64,000 nucleotides of DNA from Bacillota bacterium (lineage in GTDB: Bacteria; Bacillota; Clostridia; Christensenellales; SZUA-584): the NCBI GenBank assembly GCA_023461435.1, contig JAEYLC010000023.1:95667-159666 (forward strand), in the 5' to 3' direction. A program made the translations under genes and the position numbers. The notes under the pieces are model-generated. The model worked only from the letters and a program-made list of their open reading frames with translations, made no database searches and had not been told where the DNA came from. How positions within the stretch are numbered: the first letter of the stretch is position 1; the number at the start of each line of letters is the position of its first letter. Positions 14,974 to 24,251 of the stretch are shown piece after piece.

Positions 14974-16347
14974 TTATTTAACGCTGAGCATCGGTTTGCC
15001 GCGTTTTATAAACTGTCCTCTTGCCGGTGCGCCTATATAGCGGTTGTTTCTCACAATCACTTCCCCGCGTGAGAGCACGCAGTCGATACCGCATTTGAGC
15101 TGTACGCCCTCGTAAGGCGTGTAATCCACGTTTTCATGCAGACTGCTGTGCGACACCGTATATTCCGCTTCCGTGTCCATGATCACGATGTCGGCATCGC
15201 TGCCTTCTCTGATCACGCCTTTTTTCGGATACAGGCCCATCAGCTTCGCGGGGTTCGTCGCGCAGAGCTTCGCGAAGGCGTTGGCCGATATGCGCCCCTT
15301 CATCACGCCCTCCGAAAACATCAGCGGAAACCTTAATTCCACGCCCGGCATGCCGTTCGGGCATTTTGTGAAATCGTCTTTGCCAAGCTTCGTCTTAAGC
15401 GTATAGTCAAAAGGGCAATGGTCCGTCGCGACCGTATCGATGCCGCCGCCGATGATGTCGTCCCAGAGCAGCGTATTGTTGCTTTTATCGCGCAGCGGCG
15501 GGCTTAATACGTATTTGAGGCCGTCCTCACGCTCATAGTATGAATCGTCAAGCAGCAGGTATTGCGGGCATGTTTCTGTAAATATATTCTTTAGCCCGTT
15601 CTTCTTAGCCAGATTGACCGCCTGCATACCGAGGTGATTCGACAGATGCACGATATACAGCGGCGCATCTCCCGCGACCGAGGAAATCTGAGAAACGCGG
15701 AATATCGCTTCCGCCTCGCAGGGCTCCGGCCTGCTGACCGCGTGGTATTTCGGCGCGGTGAAGCCCGCTTCCACGAGCTCGCGTCGGCGCGTGTTCACAA
15801 CCCCGTCGTTTTCGGGATGAACGGCGACCATCACGCCGAGCTCTTTGGCGCGCTTCAAAACGGCATAGGTGTCTTCATCGGCCATCTTGAAGCCGTATGT
15901 CATGTATATCTTATGGCTCGTGATGCCCTGCTCTATCAGCGTTTCCATCATGGAAAGCACGTCTTGGTCGACATGCTGGATCACGCCGTGAAAGCTGTAG
16001 TCGATCACGGCCCTGCCTTTGGCGTACTCGTGATAGCGGTTGATCTGGTGATCGAGGCGGCAGCCCGCGGGACCGAAACCCAGATGATCGACGATCGTCG
16101 TGGTGCCGCCGCATGCCGCCGCCACGGTGCCCGTATAAAAATCGTCCTGCGCCACCGCGATGCCGACATCGAGGTTCATGTGCGTGTGCACGTCGATGCC
16201 GCCGGGCAGCACATAGTTTCCGGCTGCGTCGATCGTCTCGCTGTCACTGAGGCTGCTGCCGATTTCGGTGATGACACCGTCTTTAATCCGTATATCCGCT
16301 TCGATGACGCTGTCTTCCACCACCACGCGTCCGTTTTTGATGACCAT
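14974..16347 (-). CDS. hyuA: Hydantoinase / dihydropyrimidinase-type amidohydrolase
   Basis: A 457-residue cyclic amidohydrolase. The binuclear metal centre is visible: HTH (His54, His56), the carbamylated lysine Lys146 in TSHKIYMTY, AVHPEND, YIVHLSNH, and the ligand Asp in ATDHCPF. The family opens five- or six-membered cyclic amides such as hydantoins and dihydropyrimidines. In this operon it should hydrolyse a ring intermediate of purine breakdown. It begins right at the end of the fused xanthine dehydrogenase gene with no gap, and 32 bp separate it from the PLP enzyme. Confidence 0.92.
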   Translation of the reverse strand: MVIKNGRVVVEDSVIEADIRIKDGVITEIGSSLSDSETIDAAGNYVLPGGIDVHTHMNLDVGIAVAQDDFYTGTVAAACGGTTTIVDHLGFGPAGCRLDHQINRYHEYAKGRAVIDYSFHGVIQHVDQDVLSMMETLIEQGITSHKIYMTYGFKMADEDTYAVLKRAKELGVMVAVHPENDGVVNTRRRELVEAGFTAPKYHAVSRPEPCEAEAIFRVSQISSVAGDAPLYIVHLSNHLGMQAVNLAKKNGLKNIFTETCPQYLLLDDSYYEREDGLKYVLSPPLRDKSNNTLLWDDIIGGGIDTVATDHCPFDYTLKTKLGKDDFTKCPNGMPGVELRFPLMFSEGVMKGRISANAFAKLCATNPAKLMGLYPKKGVIREGSDADIVIMDTEAEYTVSHSSLHENVDYTPYEGVQLKCGIDCVLSRGEVIVRNNRYIGAPARGQFIKRGKPMLSVK

Positions 16348-18915
16348 TTACTTGCCCTGCTTTCTGTACGCGGTATTCTCAAGCGGCAACCGCGTTCGGT
16401 GAACGCCGTCCAGCCTCTCATACGCGCCGGCCACGGCGGGCGCCGTCGGTATCGTCGCGATCTCGCCGATGCCCTTTGCGCCGTAAGCCACGTCTGACTT
16501 ATAGTCCTTGCTGACGAATTTGACTTCCATTTCGGGTACGGCGTTGGCCCGGAACAGGCCGAGCTTGGCGTATGTCGCCTGCGGTACGCCATCGATTAGC
16601 GGATAATCCTCCGTCAGCGCGTACCCAAGGCCCATCACAATGCCGCCTTCCACCTGTCCTTCGGCGCTTTTCTGGTTGATGACCTGCCCCGCGTCGTATA
16701 CCGCAGTCACCTTTTTCACCTTGCCGTCCTCAAAGAGCTCCACCATCTGGACGCCGTATGTGTACGCGGCGTGGCTGTAAGGATGCTCCTTGTCCGTCGT
16801 GATCGGGTCGGTCACGCAGGTGAACTCGCCGTAATATTCGCGGCCCTCAAGGTCAGTCAGCGTTTTTGCTTTGCCGATATCTTCCTTGAGCTTGAGGCAC
16901 GCGTCCTTCACGGCCTGGCCCGTAAACATCGTCTGGCGCGAAGCCGTCGTTGTGCCGGAATTCGGGGTGCGCTGCGTATCCGGCGGTTCTACCACAAATG
17001 CATCCGGAGCCAGCCCCAGCGTCTGGCACGCGATTTGCAGCACGACCGTATCGAGCCCCTGCCCGATGCGCGCCGCGCCGGTGCGCAGATGGATCTTTCC
17101 GTGCTCGACAGACACGATGCAGCGCCCCGTATCCGGCACGCCGACGCCGAGCCCCGTATTTTTAATTGAGCCTGCGATACCGGCGATGGCCGCGTTTTCA
17201 TACGCGTCCTTCACCGCGAGCAGGCACTCCTTGTATGCCGTTGTTTTGTCCGCGACCTGTCCGTTCGGCAGTATGCCGTCCGGCTCTATCGCGTTGCGCC
17301 AGCGTATCTCCCAAGGCGATATCCCCGCCAGCTTCGCCAGCTCATTGAGGTTGGATTCCGTCGCGAATATGCTCTGCGTGACGCCGAAGCCGCGGAAAGC
17401 GCCGCCCGGCGGATTGTTCGTATAAACGGCCTTGCCCTCAATGTCCACGCTCGGGTAATAATACGGCCCCGCCGCGTGTGTGCAGGCCCGCTGTACCACC
17501 GGCCCGCCGAGAGACGCGTAAGCGCCCGTGTCGCCGATAATGCGCGCCTTCATGCCCGTGAGCAGGCCGTTTTCATCGCACGCGGTCGTCATCTCGATCT
17601 CCATCGCGTGGCGCTTAGGGTGAACGATGATGCTTTCCTGCCGCGAAAGCTTCACCTTGACAGTCCGCTTTGTGATGTATGACGCGAGCGCCGCGTGGTG
17701 CTGCACGCTCATGTCTTCCTTGCCCCCGAAGCCTCCGCCCACGAGCTTGCTGATGATATGGACCTTCTCGGGCGGCAGTCCGAGTATATGGCAAATCTCG
17801 CGCTGCTCGTCGAATATGTTCTGGCTCGCGGTGTACAAGGTCAGTCCGTCCGCGCCACGGCTGCATACCGCGCATTCGGGCTCCATAAACGCATGCTCGG
17901 TGAACGGCGTTTGGTACACATGGCTCACCACGTATTTAGACCGCGCGAACACTTCCTCGATGTTCTCGCCGCGTTTCACACGGTCGTGCCGCAGCACGTT
18001 GCCCGATTCGTGAATATTCGGCGCGCCCTCCGCGAGCGCCGCGCGCGGAGACGTGACGGGCTCAAGCGGCGTGTACGCGACCTCAATGAGCTTTTTGGCT
18101 TCCTGAAGCGCCTGCTTTGTTTCGGCGACGACGAGCGCGACCGAATCGCCCACGTAGCGCGTGGTGTCGCCTTTGGCGATCAGCGTGTCCCAGTCCTTCA
18201 CGAGATGGCCGCATTTATTGCTGCCCGGGATATCCTCTGCGGTAATTACGGCAATCACGCCCGGATACGCCAATGCTTTCACCGTGTTGATATCGTCAAC
18301 CACAGCTCTCGGGTAAGCGCTTCTGACGGCGCTTGCGTACACCATATCCGGCAGCTCGATATCGTCCACATATTCGCCGGTCCCGAGCGTTTTGGCATAG
18401 GCATCGAGACGAAACACCTCTTCCATGATCCGGCCTGTCGAATGATGCTCGGGAACGGGTTTGCTTTCTCTCAAATAACCGGCTGCCATCATGATGGCTT
18501 CGAATATTTTTTTGTATCCTGTGCAGCGGCAAATGTTGCCGACCAGCGCTTTGGCGATCTCCTCTGTCGTGGGCGACGGATTTTTGTCGAGCAGCGCCTT
18601 GGCACTGATCACCATGCCCGGTATGCAAAAGCCGCACTGCACAGCGCCCGCCTTGGCGAAGCAATACGCGTATACCTGCTTTTCGTAATCCGAAAATCCT
18701 TCAACGGTGACGACGCGCTTGCCGTCAAGCTTCTGGACAGACTGCGTGCACGCGCGCCTTGACACACCGTCAACGAGCACGCTGCATGTGCCGCACGCGC
18801 CCTCGCTGCAGCCGTCCTTGACGGATTTGATCCGTAAATCGTCCCTCAAAAAGGACAGCAAATTTTTTTCGGCGTCCGTTTGAATAAGCGTACCGTTGAT
18901 TTCGAATGTGACCAA
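16348..18915 (-). CDS. xdhD: Selenium-dependent xanthine dehydrogenase (Fe-S/Mo fusion)
   Basis: An 855-residue fusion of the 2Fe-2S and Mo subunits without an FAD domain. N-terminal clusters: Cys36, Cys41, Cys44, Cys56 and Cys94, Cys97, Cys129, Cys131. The Mo part (about 170-855) has GGGFGGKED and the C-terminal GIGEIATIPTAP with the presumed catalytic Glu. This architecture is the XdhD / selenium-dependent XDH family, in which a labile selenium ligand, not selenocysteine, completes the Mo site. The lack of FAD implies an external electron partner, most likely YgfK encoded just upstream. It lies 26 bp after ygfK and abuts hyuA. Confidence 0.92.
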   Translation of the reverse strand: MVTFEINGTLIQTDAEKNLLSFLRDDLRIKSVKDGCSEGACGTCSVLVDGVSRRACTQSVQKLDGKRVVTVEGFSDYEKQVYAYCFAKAGAVQCGFCIPGMVISAKALLDKNPSPTTEEIAKALVGNICRCTGYKKIFEAIMMAAGYLRESKPVPEHHSTGRIMEEVFRLDAYAKTLGTGEYVDDIELPDMVYASAVRSAYPRAVVDDINTVKALAYPGVIAVITAEDIPGSNKCGHLVKDWDTLIAKGDTTRYVGDSVALVVAETKQALQEAKKLIEVAYTPLEPVTSPRAALAEGAPNIHESGNVLRHDRVKRGENIEEVFARSKYVVSHVYQTPFTEHAFMEPECAVCSRGADGLTLYTASQNIFDEQREICHILGLPPEKVHIISKLVGGGFGGKEDMSVQHHAALASYITKRTVKVKLSRQESIIVHPKRHAMEIEMTTACDENGLLTGMKARIIGDTGAYASLGGPVVQRACTHAAGPYYYPSVDIEGKAVYTNNPPGGAFRGFGVTQSIFATESNLNELAKLAGISPWEIRWRNAIEPDGILPNGQVADKTTAYKECLLAVKDAYENAAIAGIAGSIKNTGLGVGVPDTGRCIVSVEHGKIHLRTGAARIGQGLDTVVLQIACQTLGLAPDAFVVEPPDTQRTPNSGTTTASRQTMFTGQAVKDACLKLKEDIGKAKTLTDLEGREYYGEFTCVTDPITTDKEHPYSHAAYTYGVQMVELFEDGKVKKVTAVYDAGQVINQKSAEGQVEGGIVMGLGYALTEDYPLIDGVPQATYAKLGLFRANAVPEMEVKFVSKDYKSDVAYGAKGIGEIATIPTAPAVAGAYERLDGVHRTRLPLENTAYRKQGK

Positions 18916-18941
18916 AACGCCCTCCTTACGGAAACTTTTGC

Positions 18942-21900
18942 TTAATTCTCTATCGGGGCAATCAGATACCCATGGTCTGCCTTGATGGCAGCTATCATAT
19001 CTTTATAGCTTTCAGAAAGCTTTTCATCGTCAACGCCGCAGGTGTGCACCTCGCCGCACTCGTTTCTGATGCGCATAAGGCCGTCCTCCGTAAACAGCAC
19101 GCCCTTATTTGTGCTGTCCTCAAAGCCTTCTACGTTCCAAAAGACCGTAAATTTATCCTTGTACGGCAGCCCTGTATGCGGACAGAATATTCCGCAGTTG
19201 CCGCACTCGTTGCACATGCCGTCGATATGGATGATCTGCGGCTTGCTCGCTACATTGATGCTGACATTGGCTCTGTTGGGGCACACCTCACAGCACACCT
19301 CGCACACAACATCGCAAGCAAGGCATCTGGCGGCATCCCGCCGGTTCGCGTGTTTATCCTCAAGTACCGCCCTGTTTTCGCGAATTTCCTGTTTATCGGT
19401 TTCTCTGTCAACGCGCTTAAAATCATGCGAGATGCCGAGCTTTTTAAGAATATCGATCGCGATGCATTTGGAGTCAGCCATGGCCTGCACGATCGTCGCC
19501 GCACCGTCCCGGCAGTCTCCCGCGACGTAAACGCCGCTGATGCTCGTCTCGTTGCTCTCGTTCACCGCGGCATAGCCGCGTCCGGTTTGCTTCATGCCGA
19601 GCTTGTCAAACACGGATGTATCGACCCGCGCGCCCACCGCGCTGATCACCGTATCAAATTCGAGTGCTTTCGTTTCGCCCGTCGGCACGACGCCGCGCCG
19701 TCCGTCCGCGTCCCGGTCACCGAGCCGCATCACTTCCACGGTCAGCACGCCGTTTTCGTAGGAAACGGGCGCGAGCAGCTCGAGGAAATTGATGCCGTCG
19801 GCCATCGCAAGGTGCTTTTCTTCGGCTTCGGCGGGCATAAAGTCCTTGGTCCGCCGGTATACGATGCTGACCTTGGGTGCGCCGTTCGCCCGTTTTGCGG
19901 CTCTCGCGCAGTCCATCGCGACATCGCCGCCGCCGATGACCGCGACGGATTTGCCAAGGTCTATCTCGCAGTCAGCCGCTTTTGACTTTTCAAGAAAATC
20001 CAGCGCGTCAATAAGGTTCCCTCCGCCTGTTTTAACCGGGCAGCTGCCTTCCTTCCACGCGCCCGTCGCGATCACGATATAATCATAGCTCTTTTTGAGC
20101 ACTTCGATATCAATTTTTTCATCGGCGCCGAACACAAACCCGACGCCTGTTTTGACGGCCATGGCATAGTCCGCGTCGACGGCCTGCTGCGGAATGCGGA
20201 AAGCGGGAATCACGTATTCCACGATGCCCATCGGCTTCTCGCGCTTTTCAAACACCGTGACATTAACGCCGTTGCGCCGCAGATACAAGCCTGCCGCCAG
20301 CCCCGCGGGCCCCGCGCCGATCACGGCGACCTTTTTATCCGTTTTGAGCGGTGCGGGGATTATCGCGTCGATGTATTTTTGCTGCGCGTGTTGCACGGCG
20401 AGCTTTTTCGCCTGCCGCACCTGCAGCGGCTGGTCGTAATCGATGCGCGTGCACTTGCTCTGGCACACATGGCTGCATATCTCCGCCGTTACAGCGGGTG
20501 CCGCGTTGTCGATCGCGATGATGTCAAACGCCCTTTCATAATCTCCCCGGGCCACCAATTGCAGATACTCGGGTATCTGCTGCTCTATCGGGCAGCCGCC
20601 CTGCTTGCACGGCGCTTTGAAGCAGCCAAAAAGCGGCAGCTTGGAGGCCGTCTTTCTCGATCTGACCGGTCTTGCGTCTTTTAATATATGCTTATCCGTC
20701 AGCACGCTTTGCGCGAGTTCATTGAGCGCGTCCACGTCGATGATGTCGCCCGTATACACCGCCGTTTCCGCCTTCGTGCTGAGCTGCTTGGCGCGAGAAT
20801 AGCCGCCGGGCTTCAGTATCGTCGTCGCGAACGTGACGGGCCTGATGCCCGTTTTGAGTATGCTCTCGATGTTGAAAGAGTCCGCGCCGCCCGAATACGA
20901 AATGGGCAGCGTGCCGTTAAAGTGGCTGTTCAGCTTCGCGGCCACGTTGATGCTGAGCGGGAACAGCGCCCGCCCCGACATGTACATGAATTCGCCGGGC
21001 AGCTCGCCGTCCTTGATCATTACCGGGAACGTATTCGACACCTTCACGCCAAACGACAAGCCTTCCTGCTTTGCCGTATCCATAAGACGCCCAATCAGCT
21101 TTACGACGTCGTCAAGCTTTAAATCCTGCTCAAAATGCCTGTTGTCAAACGTGATGTAGCCGTATCCGAGCTGGTCGAGGATGCCGCGCACAAAGTCGTA
21201 ACCGAGCAGCGTCGGATTGACCTTGATGTACGTATCCATCTTTTTGACCGTGAGGAAATAATGCGCGATCTTCTCGATCTCCTGCGGCGGGCAGCCGTGC
21301 AGCGTCGAGAGCGTGATCGACGACGAGACATGCGGCGAAATGTTGTCGATGTCCTCCGCTGTGACGTTCTCAAATCGCTTTAAGTTGTTCTTCAGCCAAG
21401 CTTTGCACCGCGCCCAGATGTCCGTGTTCTGCGCGTCGGCCATGTCGTTGATGTACGAGTCGATTTTCTCTGAGGTGATGCCCTCAAAATCGTATCCGAC
21501 GCTCATATTGAAAAGGAAATCGACATGCTCGGAAAGACCGAACTCCTTCATCGCGACATGCAGCGCGATCCAGCCCTTCACGTATTCCTCATAAGCCTGC
21601 CGGACCGTGAGCTCGGTGGACCATTCACAGTTGTAACCTTCGTCCTGCGCGTTGATGCACGGGCGCGGGATGCATTTTCTCAAATCCTCCCCGTCCATCG
21701 TCTGCACGGTTTTAAGCTCGAAAAAGCGGAGGCCCGCCACGTACGACGCGACGAGATTTTGCGCGAGCTGGGTATTCGGCCCGGCCGCGGGCCCGAGTGG
21801 GCTGCCGAGCTCCTGCCCGAGTATATTGACCGATTTGCCCGGCTTATAGAATTTATTTTTATGAACGCCAAATACGCTGTCCTGATTGCGGTACTCGTCC

Positions 21901-21953
21901 AGCATCCATCCGATCAGTTGTGAAAACGGCATAGGCGTCATGATCTCACTCAT
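18942..21953 (-). CDS. ygfK: YgfK-type Fe-S flavoprotein oxidoreductase
   Basis: A 1003-residue multidomain redox protein, often annotated as a putative selenate reductase subunit. The first ~430 residues resemble a dihydroorotate dehydrogenase-like barrel. A glutamate-synthase small-chain-like region follows, with a cysteine segment (CFKAPCKQGGCPIEQQIPEY), a dinucleotide-binding VAVIGAGPAGLAAG and a second Rossmann motif SVAVIGGGDVAMDCARAA. The C-terminus has cysteine clusters CEVCCEVCP and CNECGNCGIFCPHTG. It probably exchanges electrons between NAD(P)H and the FAD-less xanthine dehydrogenase encoded next. It is the central redox gene of the purine operon. Confidence 0.92.
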   Translation of the reverse strand: MSEIMTPMPFSQLIGWMLDEYRNQDSVFGVHKNKFYKPGKSVNILGQELGSPLGPAAGPNTQLAQNLVASYVAGLRFFELKTVQTMDGEDLRKCIPRPCINAQDEGYNCEWSTELTVRQAYEEYVKGWIALHVAMKEFGLSEHVDFLFNMSVGYDFEGITSEKIDSYINDMADAQNTDIWARCKAWLKNNLKRFENVTAEDIDNISPHVSSSITLSTLHGCPPQEIEKIAHYFLTVKKMDTYIKVNPTLLGYDFVRGILDQLGYGYITFDNRHFEQDLKLDDVVKLIGRLMDTAKQEGLSFGVKVSNTFPVMIKDGELPGEFMYMSGRALFPLSINVAAKLNSHFNGTLPISYSGGADSFNIESILKTGIRPVTFATTILKPGGYSRAKQLSTKAETAVYTGDIIDVDALNELAQSVLTDKHILKDARPVRSRKTASKLPLFGCFKAPCKQGGCPIEQQIPEYLQLVARGDYERAFDIIAIDNAAPAVTAEICSHVCQSKCTRIDYDQPLQVRQAKKLAVQHAQQKYIDAIIPAPLKTDKKVAVIGAGPAGLAAGLYLRRNGVNVTVFEKREKPMGIVEYVIPAFRIPQQAVDADYAMAVKTGVGFVFGADEKIDIEVLKKSYDYIVIATGAWKEGSCPVKTGGGNLIDALDFLEKSKAADCEIDLGKSVAVIGGGDVAMDCARAAKRANGAPKVSIVYRRTKDFMPAEAEEKHLAMADGINFLELLAPVSYENGVLTVEVMRLGDRDADGRRGVVPTGETKALEFDTVISAVGARVDTSVFDKLGMKQTGRGYAAVNESNETSISGVYVAGDCRDGAATIVQAMADSKCIAIDILKKLGISHDFKRVDRETDKQEIRENRAVLEDKHANRRDAARCLACDVVCEVCCEVCPNRANVSINVASKPQIIHIDGMCNECGNCGIFCPHTGLPYKDKFTVFWNVEGFEDSTNKGVLFTEDGLMRIRNECGEVHTCGVDDEKLSESYKDMIAAIKADHGYLIAPIEN

Positions 21954-21972
21954 ATTGGGCTCCCTTTTACTG

Positions 21973-23298
21973 TTATACGCGTTTCCAGAATGCGCTTGCG
22001 GTTTCGCGCGCTTTGGCCATAATCTCGCGTTCGTCCGCCGTCTGCAGCACGCGGTCTTTCATCACAAATTCGCCGTTGATCATTGTGGATACCACGCTGC
22101 GTCCCGACATGCCGAACAGTATATGCGAGGTAATGTTGTTTTCATTGATCGGCGTGGGCGCTTCATAATCGACCACGATGATGTCCGCGAGAGCGCCTTT
22201 GTCGATGATGCCGAGCGGCTTGCTGAAATGCCGCTCGCAGATGCCCGCGTTGTTCTTCAGCAGCATCTGCGCCGATTCGCCCCAGGCCACGCTCGGGTCT
22301 CCCATATTGTGCTTGTGCAGTATGTTGGCCACCTTGAACGATTCGAGCATATCCGTGGTGTAGCCGTCCGTGCCGAGGCCGAGCAATATGCCTTTGTCCA
22401 TCATCTGCAGCACCGCCGAGCAGCCCACCGCGTTGCCCATATTGGATTCGGGGTTGTGCACCACCATGGTATCGGTGTGCCGTAGAATATCCATCTCCCG
22501 CGCGTTGATGTGTATGGCGTGGATCGCGAGCGTTTGCGGCCCGAGTATTTTCGCGTCAAGCAGCCGCTCAATCACGCGCTTGCCGTACTTTTTGAGGTTG
22601 TCGTAAAGATCGTCGATGCCTTCCGCGGCGTGCACATGGAATCCGGTGCCGTTCGCGGCTTCCACGCATCTTTCCAGCGTTTCGTCCGAAAGCGTGAACG
22701 ACGCGTGTAGGCCGAAAAGCCCCTTGATCATGTCGCTGTTTCGCCCGTTGGCATATTTGATAAAATCCGCGTTTTCCCTGATGCCCTGATCGGCGATCTC
22801 TGCGCCGTCGCGGTCGGAGACTTCGTAGCAAAGCGACGTGCGCACGCCGAGCTTCTCCGCGACATCAGCAATCGTTTTGAGGCTGCCCGGCACATGCCCG
22901 GCGCTCGCGTGATGGTCGTATACCGTTGTCACGCCGTTTTTGATGCCGTCGATATATGTGGCATACGCGCTGTATTCGATCTCCGGCAGATCAAGCGCCC
23001 TGTCGAGCCGCCACCAGAGATTTTCGAGTATCTGTGTGAAGTTTTTGGAGACCTTGCCGCCGCTCAATATCATGCCGCGCGCAAACGCGCTGTAGATATG
23101 GCCGTGCGTATTGATCAGACCCGGCATGATCACGCGCCCGTCCGCGTTATAAAACGGCGCTGACGGGTACTTTTTCTTCATATCCTGCGTGGTGCCATAG
23201 TCCGCGATTGTGCTGCCGTCCACAGCCACACACCCGTCCATAAGAAGAGGGCATGCGCCATTTTGCGTGATGAGTATCCCGTTTCCGATCAATATCAT
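21973..23298 (-). CDS. ssnA: SsnA-type aminohydrolase
   Basis: A 441-residue amidohydrolase of the chlorohydrolase/deaminase group. Metal ligands are visible in MPGLINTHGHIY, HVHAAEG, AIHAIHIN and LGTDGYTTDM. SsnA homologues are fixed members of selenium-linked purine clusters and presumably deaminate or hydrolyse a purine-derived intermediate; the exact substrate is not readable here. The gene sits 19 bp downstream of carbamate kinase and 19 bp upstream of ygfK. It is clearly distinct from the guanine deaminase at 3840-5114. Confidence 0.92.
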   Translation of the reverse strand: MILIGNGILITQNGACPLLMDGCVAVDGSTIADYGTTQDMKKKYPSAPFYNADGRVIMPGLINTHGHIYSAFARGMILSGGKVSKNFTQILENLWWRLDRALDLPEIEYSAYATYIDGIKNGVTTVYDHHASAGHVPGSLKTIADVAEKLGVRTSLCYEVSDRDGAEIADQGIRENADFIKYANGRNSDMIKGLFGLHASFTLSDETLERCVEAANGTGFHVHAAEGIDDLYDNLKKYGKRVIERLLDAKILGPQTLAIHAIHINAREMDILRHTDTMVVHNPESNMGNAVGCSAVLQMMDKGILLGLGTDGYTTDMLESFKVANILHKHNMGDPSVAWGESAQMLLKNNAGICERHFSKPLGIIDKGALADIIVVDYEAPTPINENNITSHILFGMSGRSVVSTMINGEFVMKDRVLQTADEREIMAKARETASAFWKRV

Positions 23299-23317
23299 AG
23301 CTTATTCCTCCTGTGCT

Positions 23318-24244
23318 TCAGGGCAGTATCACGGTGCCTGTCTTGCCTCCAAGGCCGTCGATCAGCCCTTCGAGCGACGTGATCAGCGCCTTGCAGGACG
23401 GCTTATCAGTGACCACGCGCATCGCCGCCTTCACCTTCGGGAGCATCGAGCCTTTGCCGAACTGGCCTTCCTCGATATACCTCTCGGCATTGGCGCAGCT
23501 TAAGCTGTCAAGCCACTGCTCGTTTTCCTTGCCGAAGTTCAGCGCGACTTTTTCCACCGCTGTCAGTATAACAAAATAATCGGCGTCGATCAATTTGGCG
23601 AGCTTGGCGCTCGTGTAATCCTTGTCAATAATCGCTTCCACGCCTTTGAGACGGTTGCCGATCTCTTTGACGGGGATGCCGCCGCCGCCGCACGCGATCA
23701 CGACCTGCCCCGCGTCGAGCAGCGTGTGGATCGTTTCGTATTCCACGATATGCTGAGGCTCGGGCGACGCGACCACCTGCCTGTAGCCTTGCGGAAATTC
23801 AGCGATCGTTTCCCCCATGCCGCGGCGCTTTTCGGCCTGTTCCTCCGTGAGATACAGACCGATGGGCTTCGTCGGCTCCTGAAACGCCGGATCATCGGGG
23901 TCAACGATCACCTGCGTGATCACCGTTGAAACGGGGATATTAAGCCCCCGGTTCAACAGTTCCTCGCGCAGCATGTTTTGCAGATCGTAGCCGATGTAGC
24001 CTTGCGTGATGCTGACGCAGACGGACATCGTAAAATCATCGATATCGTGATCGATCTTATAGCTGTCGAAACAGTCGGTCACGAGCCCCACCTGCGGGCC
24101 GTTGCCGTGCGTGATCACCACCTGATAACCGTCTTTAACGAGCTCGACGATTTTCTTGCTCGTTTTTCTCACGGCGACCATCTGTTCCGATAAATTCTTG
24201 CCGAGCGCGTTGCCGCCAAGGGCAATGACGATTCTTTTACTCAC
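23318..24244 (-). CDS. arcC: Carbamate kinase
   Basis: A 308-residue amino-acid-kinase-fold enzyme with ALGGNALG at the N-terminus, THGNGPQVG and the ACGGGGIPV loop, all typical of carbamate kinase. It converts carbamoyl phosphate plus ADP to ATP, CO2 and ammonia. It follows ygeW by 7 bp, so a carbamoyl group released by the knotted transcarbamoylase can be turned directly into ATP. This gives the pathway a substrate-level phosphorylation step. The E. coli equivalent in its purine cluster is yqeA. Confidence 0.94.
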   Translation of the reverse strand: MSKRIVIALGGNALGKNLSEQMVAVRKTSKKIVELVKDGYQVVITHGNGPQVGLVTDCFDSYKIDHDIDDFTMSVCVSITQGYIGYDLQNMLREELLNRGLNIPVSTVITQVIVDPDDPAFQEPTKPIGLYLTEEQAEKRRGMGETIAEFPQGYRQVVASPEPQHIVEYETIHTLLDAGQVVIACGGGGIPVKEIGNRLKGVEAIIDKDYTSAKLAKLIDADYFVILTAVEKVALNFGKENEQWLDSLSCANAERYIEEGQFGKGSMLPKVKAAMRVVTDKPSCKALITSLEGLIDGLGGKTGTVILP

Positions 24245-24251
24245 GTCAGCA

